In this document: piece after piece, positions 5,717-7,142 of the stretch
How the letters are laid out: every line of letters starts with the position of its first letter
Numbering within the stretch: the first letter of the stretch is position 1
Assembly: GCA_947500275.1 (NCBI GenBank)
Contig: CANMSW010000116.1
Location: forward strand, 1-7,142
DNA from: Bacteriovoracaceae bacterium
GTDB lineage: Bacteria; Bdellovibrionota; UBA1018
Reading direction: 5' to 3'
DNA length: 7,142 nucleotides
Notes under the pieces: model-generated
What the model was told of the DNA's origin: nothing
The model's input: only the letters and a program-made list of their open reading frames with translations
Databases searched by the model: none
Made by a program: the position numbers and the translations under genes

Positions 5717-5793
5717 GCGGGAGTAGCTCAGTTGGCTAGAGCATCAGCCTTCCAAGCTGAGGGTCGAGGGTTCGAGCCCCTTCTCCCGCTCCA
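5717..5793 (+). tRNA. glyT: tRNA-Gly (anticodon TCC)
   Basis: 77-base cloverleaf with encoded CCA. Acceptor GCGGGAG (5717-5723) pairs with CTCCCGC (5783-5789), discriminator T. Anticodon stem TCAGC/GCTGA encloses CTTCCAA, giving TCC at 5751-5753 (reads GGA/GGG). It follows tRNA-Tyr after a 141-base structured spacer, the longest gap in the operon; the equivalent spacer in E. coli is also long. Confidence 0.98.
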
Positions 5794-5821
5794 AATTTTT
5801 GCTTCAGGCGATTCTCGGTAA

Positions 5822-5855
5822 GCTCGGGTAAATCTGTAAAAAGATTGAACCGGGC
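5822..5855 (+). other. stem-loop in the tRNA-Gly/tRNA-Thr spacer
   Basis: Bases 5822-5835 and 5842-5855 can form about 12 pairs. The apical AATCT/AGATT (5831-5835 with 5842-5846) closes a GTAAAA loop. A small internal loop separates it from GGT/ACC (5827-5829 with 5849-5851), and, beyond one bulged G, GCTC pairs with GGGC including one G-U. It is not followed by a T-run, so it is not an intrinsic terminator. An RNase processing site between tRNAs is the simplest reading. Confidence 0.35.
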
Positions 5856-5882
5856 GAACTGAATCAAATGAGGCTAAGTTAC

Positions 5883-5957
<75 letters not shown>

Positions 5958-5966
5958 TTTTAAGAA

Positions 5967-6000
5967 AACCGGTCATTAGGTCCGGTTAATCAAAACCTAA
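5967..6000 (+). promoter_or_regulatory. candidate H-type pseudoknot in the tuf 5' leader
   Basis: Stem 1 is AACCGG (5967-5972) with CCGGTT (5982-5987), 6 perfect pairs. The end of its loop, TTAGGT (5976-5981), pairs perfectly with downstream ACCTAA (5995-6000) as stem 2. Loop 1 is 3 bases (5973-5975), there is no base between the stems, and loop 3 is 7 mostly A bases (5988-5994). This is the usual geometry of a coaxially stacked H-type pseudoknot. It ends 9 bases before the tuf Shine-Dalgarno sequence, so it could affect initiation or protect the processed mRNA 5' end. GGTTA/TAACC offers a weaker alternative hairpin. Function is inferred only. Confidence 0.4.
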
Positions 6001-6009
6001 CCAAACACT

Positions 6010-6015
6010 GGGAGG
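6010..6015 (+). promoter_or_regulatory. tuf ribosome-binding site with long spacing
   Basis: GGGAGG is the best Shine-Dalgarno match before tuf but lies 11 bases from the ATG, longer than usual. GAGG at 6022-6025 is only one base from the ATG, too close to serve well. For a gene expected to be highly expressed, this spacing suggests that leader structure may influence initiation. Confidence 0.6.
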
Positions 6016-6026
6016 CCTGTAGAGGT

Positions 6027-7142
6027 ATGTCGAAGGAAAAATTTGATCGGTCCAAACCCCACTGCAACATCGGCACAATCGGCCACGTCGACCACGGGAA
6101 GACGACGCTGACTGCTGCAATCACGACTGTTTTGGCGAAAAAAGGTCTCGCCCAAGCTCGTGGTTACGACCAAATCGATAACGCTCCTGAAGAGCGCGAG
6201 CGTGGTATTACAATCAACACCACGCACGTTGAATATCAGACCGAAAAGCGCCACTATGCGCACGTCGACTGCCCTGGACACGCTGACTATGTTAAAAACA
6301 TGATCACCGGCGCGGCACAGATGGACGGTGCTATTCTGGTTTGCTCGGCAGCTGACGGTCCAATGCCACAAACCAAAGAACACATCCTTCTCGCTCGTCA
6401 GGTCGGCGTTCCTGCTGTCGTCGTCTTCATGAACAAGTGCGACATGGCAGATCCAGATCTTCTGGATCTCGTCGAAATGGAAATTCGCGAAATTCTTTCG
6501 AGCTACAAATTCCCTGGCGATGAGATTCCAGTAATTCGTGGCTCGGCAACCAAGGCGCTCGAAGGCGACCAGAGCGATATTGGTGAGCCTGCTATCATCA
6601 AGCTTATGGATGCAGTGGACAGTTATGTTCCGCAGCCGAAGCGCGAAAAAGACAAGCCTTTCCTCATGCCGGTAGAAGACGTTTTCTCGATCTCGGGTCG
6701 TGGAACGGTCGTCACGGGTCGTGTTGAACGAGGCGTGGTCAAAGTCGGTGAAGAAGTTGAGATCATCGGTCTCCGCCCAACCATCAAGACCACCGTCACC
6801 GGCGTTGAAATGTTCCGTAAGCTCCTCGATCAAGGTGAGGCTGGTGACAACATCGGCGCTCTCCTTCGTGGAACGAAGAAAGAAGAAGTTGAACGCGGAC
6901 AGGTTCTCGCTCATGTGGGATCCGTCACCCCTCACAAGAAGTTCAAGGGCTCTGCGTACATCCTCACTAAAGAAGAAGGTGGACGTCACACTCCTTTCTT
7001 CAAAGGTTATCGTCCTCAGTTCTACTTCCGTACGACCGACGTTACTGGCGTCGTCACCCTACCTCCAGATGTGGAGATGGTGATGCCTGGTGACAACATT
7101 CAGATCGAAGTTGAATTGATCACCCCGATTGCAATGGAAAAA
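6027..7142 (+). CDS. tuf: elongation factor Tu, 3' end missing
   Basis: GTPase that carries aminoacyl-tRNA to the ribosomal A site. 372 codons are present and in frame to the last base; bacterial EF-Tu is usually about 394-397 residues, so about two dozen C-terminal residues lie beyond the window. Visible GTPase motifs are GHVDHGKT (19-26), RGITI with Thr62, DCPGH (81-85), NKCD (136-139) and SATKAL (173-178, usually SALKAL). Domain 2 shows GRGTVVTGRVERG, and domain 3 shows GGRHTPFFKGYRPQFYFRTTDVTG, including the region contacted by tRNA and by kirromycin-type drugs. The start MSKEKFDRSKPH matches the conserved EF-Tu N-terminus. It is cotranscribed, by position, with four upstream tRNAs, as in E. 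coli tufB. Many C-ending codons fit high expression. Whether a second tuf copy exists cannot be told. Confidence 0.98.
   Translation, partial: MSKEKFDRSKPHCNIGTIGHVDHGKTTLTAAITTVLAKKGLAQARGYDQIDNAPEERERGITINTTHVEYQTEKRHYAHVDCPGHADYVKNMITGAAQMDGAILVCSAADGPMPQTKEHILLARQVGVPAVVVFMNKCDMADPDLLDLVEMEIREILSSYKFPGDEIPVIRGSATKALEGDQSDIGEPAIIKLMDAVDSYVPQPKREKDKPFLMPVEDVFSISGRGTVVTGRVERGVVKVGEEVEIIGLRPTIKTTVTGVEMFRKLLDQGEAGDNIGALLRGTKKEEVERGQVLAHVGSVTPHKKFKGSAYILTKEEGGRHTPFFKGYRPQFYFRTTDVTGVVTLPPDVEMVMPGDNIQIEVELITPIAMEK

Noticed and set aside
5845..5879. TTGAAC as a -35 box for a separate promoter before tRNA-Thr(GGU)/tuf
   Set aside because: No acceptable -10 hexamer occurs at 16-18 bases, and the T/G belong to a stem-loop.
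5997..6989. 330-codon open frame on the minus strand
   Set aside because: It is exactly antisense to tuf, whose protein is unmistakable EF-Tu; the open antisense frame results from tuf codon usage, and the translation resembles no protein family.

Overview
This 7.1 kb window is bacterial chromosome with housekeeping content: roughly half G+C, densely packed genes, and no insertion sequence, phage gene or CRISPR array. The organism looks like a Gram-negative proteobacterium in the broad sense. Evidence is an NtrX/NtrC-type sigma-54 activator, a probable signal-peptide-bearing outer-membrane barrel protein ending in Phe, and a tRNA-Thr/Tyr/Gly/Thr-tuf operon in the order known from E. coli thrU-tyrU-glyT-thrT-tufB. 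The mix of genes would suit a Bdellovibrionota or former deltaproteobacterial lineage, but that is inference.

Layout. Bases 1-1377 (+) encode most of a response regulator (receiver, AAA+, Fis-type HTH) whose first residues lie upstream of the window. Convergent to it, 13 bases away, is a saccharopine-dehydrogenase-like oxidoreductase (1391-2665, -). A 110-base divergent region holds a perfect 13-base palindrome and a candidate promoter. It leads rightward into pyrF (2776-3537, +) and, after 31 bases, a TrmH/RlmB-type RNA 2'-O-methyltransferase (3569-4360, +), probably one operon. A convergent gene (4396-5073, -) encodes a small exported, probably barrel-forming protein.

The right third is the translation operon: tRNA-Thr(UGU), tRNA-Tyr(GUA), tRNA-Gly(UCC), tRNA-Thr(GGU), then tuf (EF-Tu), which is cut off by the window end about two dozen codons before its expected stop. 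All four tRNAs have encoded CCA ends. The tRNAs and EF-Tu act together: EF-Tu-GTP delivers aminoacyl-tRNAs to the ribosome, and linking the genes couples their supply.

I see no clearly new enzyme or defence system. The least explained signals are in the spacers of the tRNA-tuf operon: a long composite stem-loop with a GCAA tetraloop and a competing stem between tRNA-Tyr and tRNA-Gly, a hairpin between tRNA-Gly and tRNA-Thr, and a textbook-geometry H-type pseudoknot just ahead of the tuf ribosome-binding site. Other items are G7-G8 tracts inside three consecutive genes, a Gly/Arg-rich linker and an altered motif 3 in the methyltransferase, and a possible leaderless start for the barrel gene.
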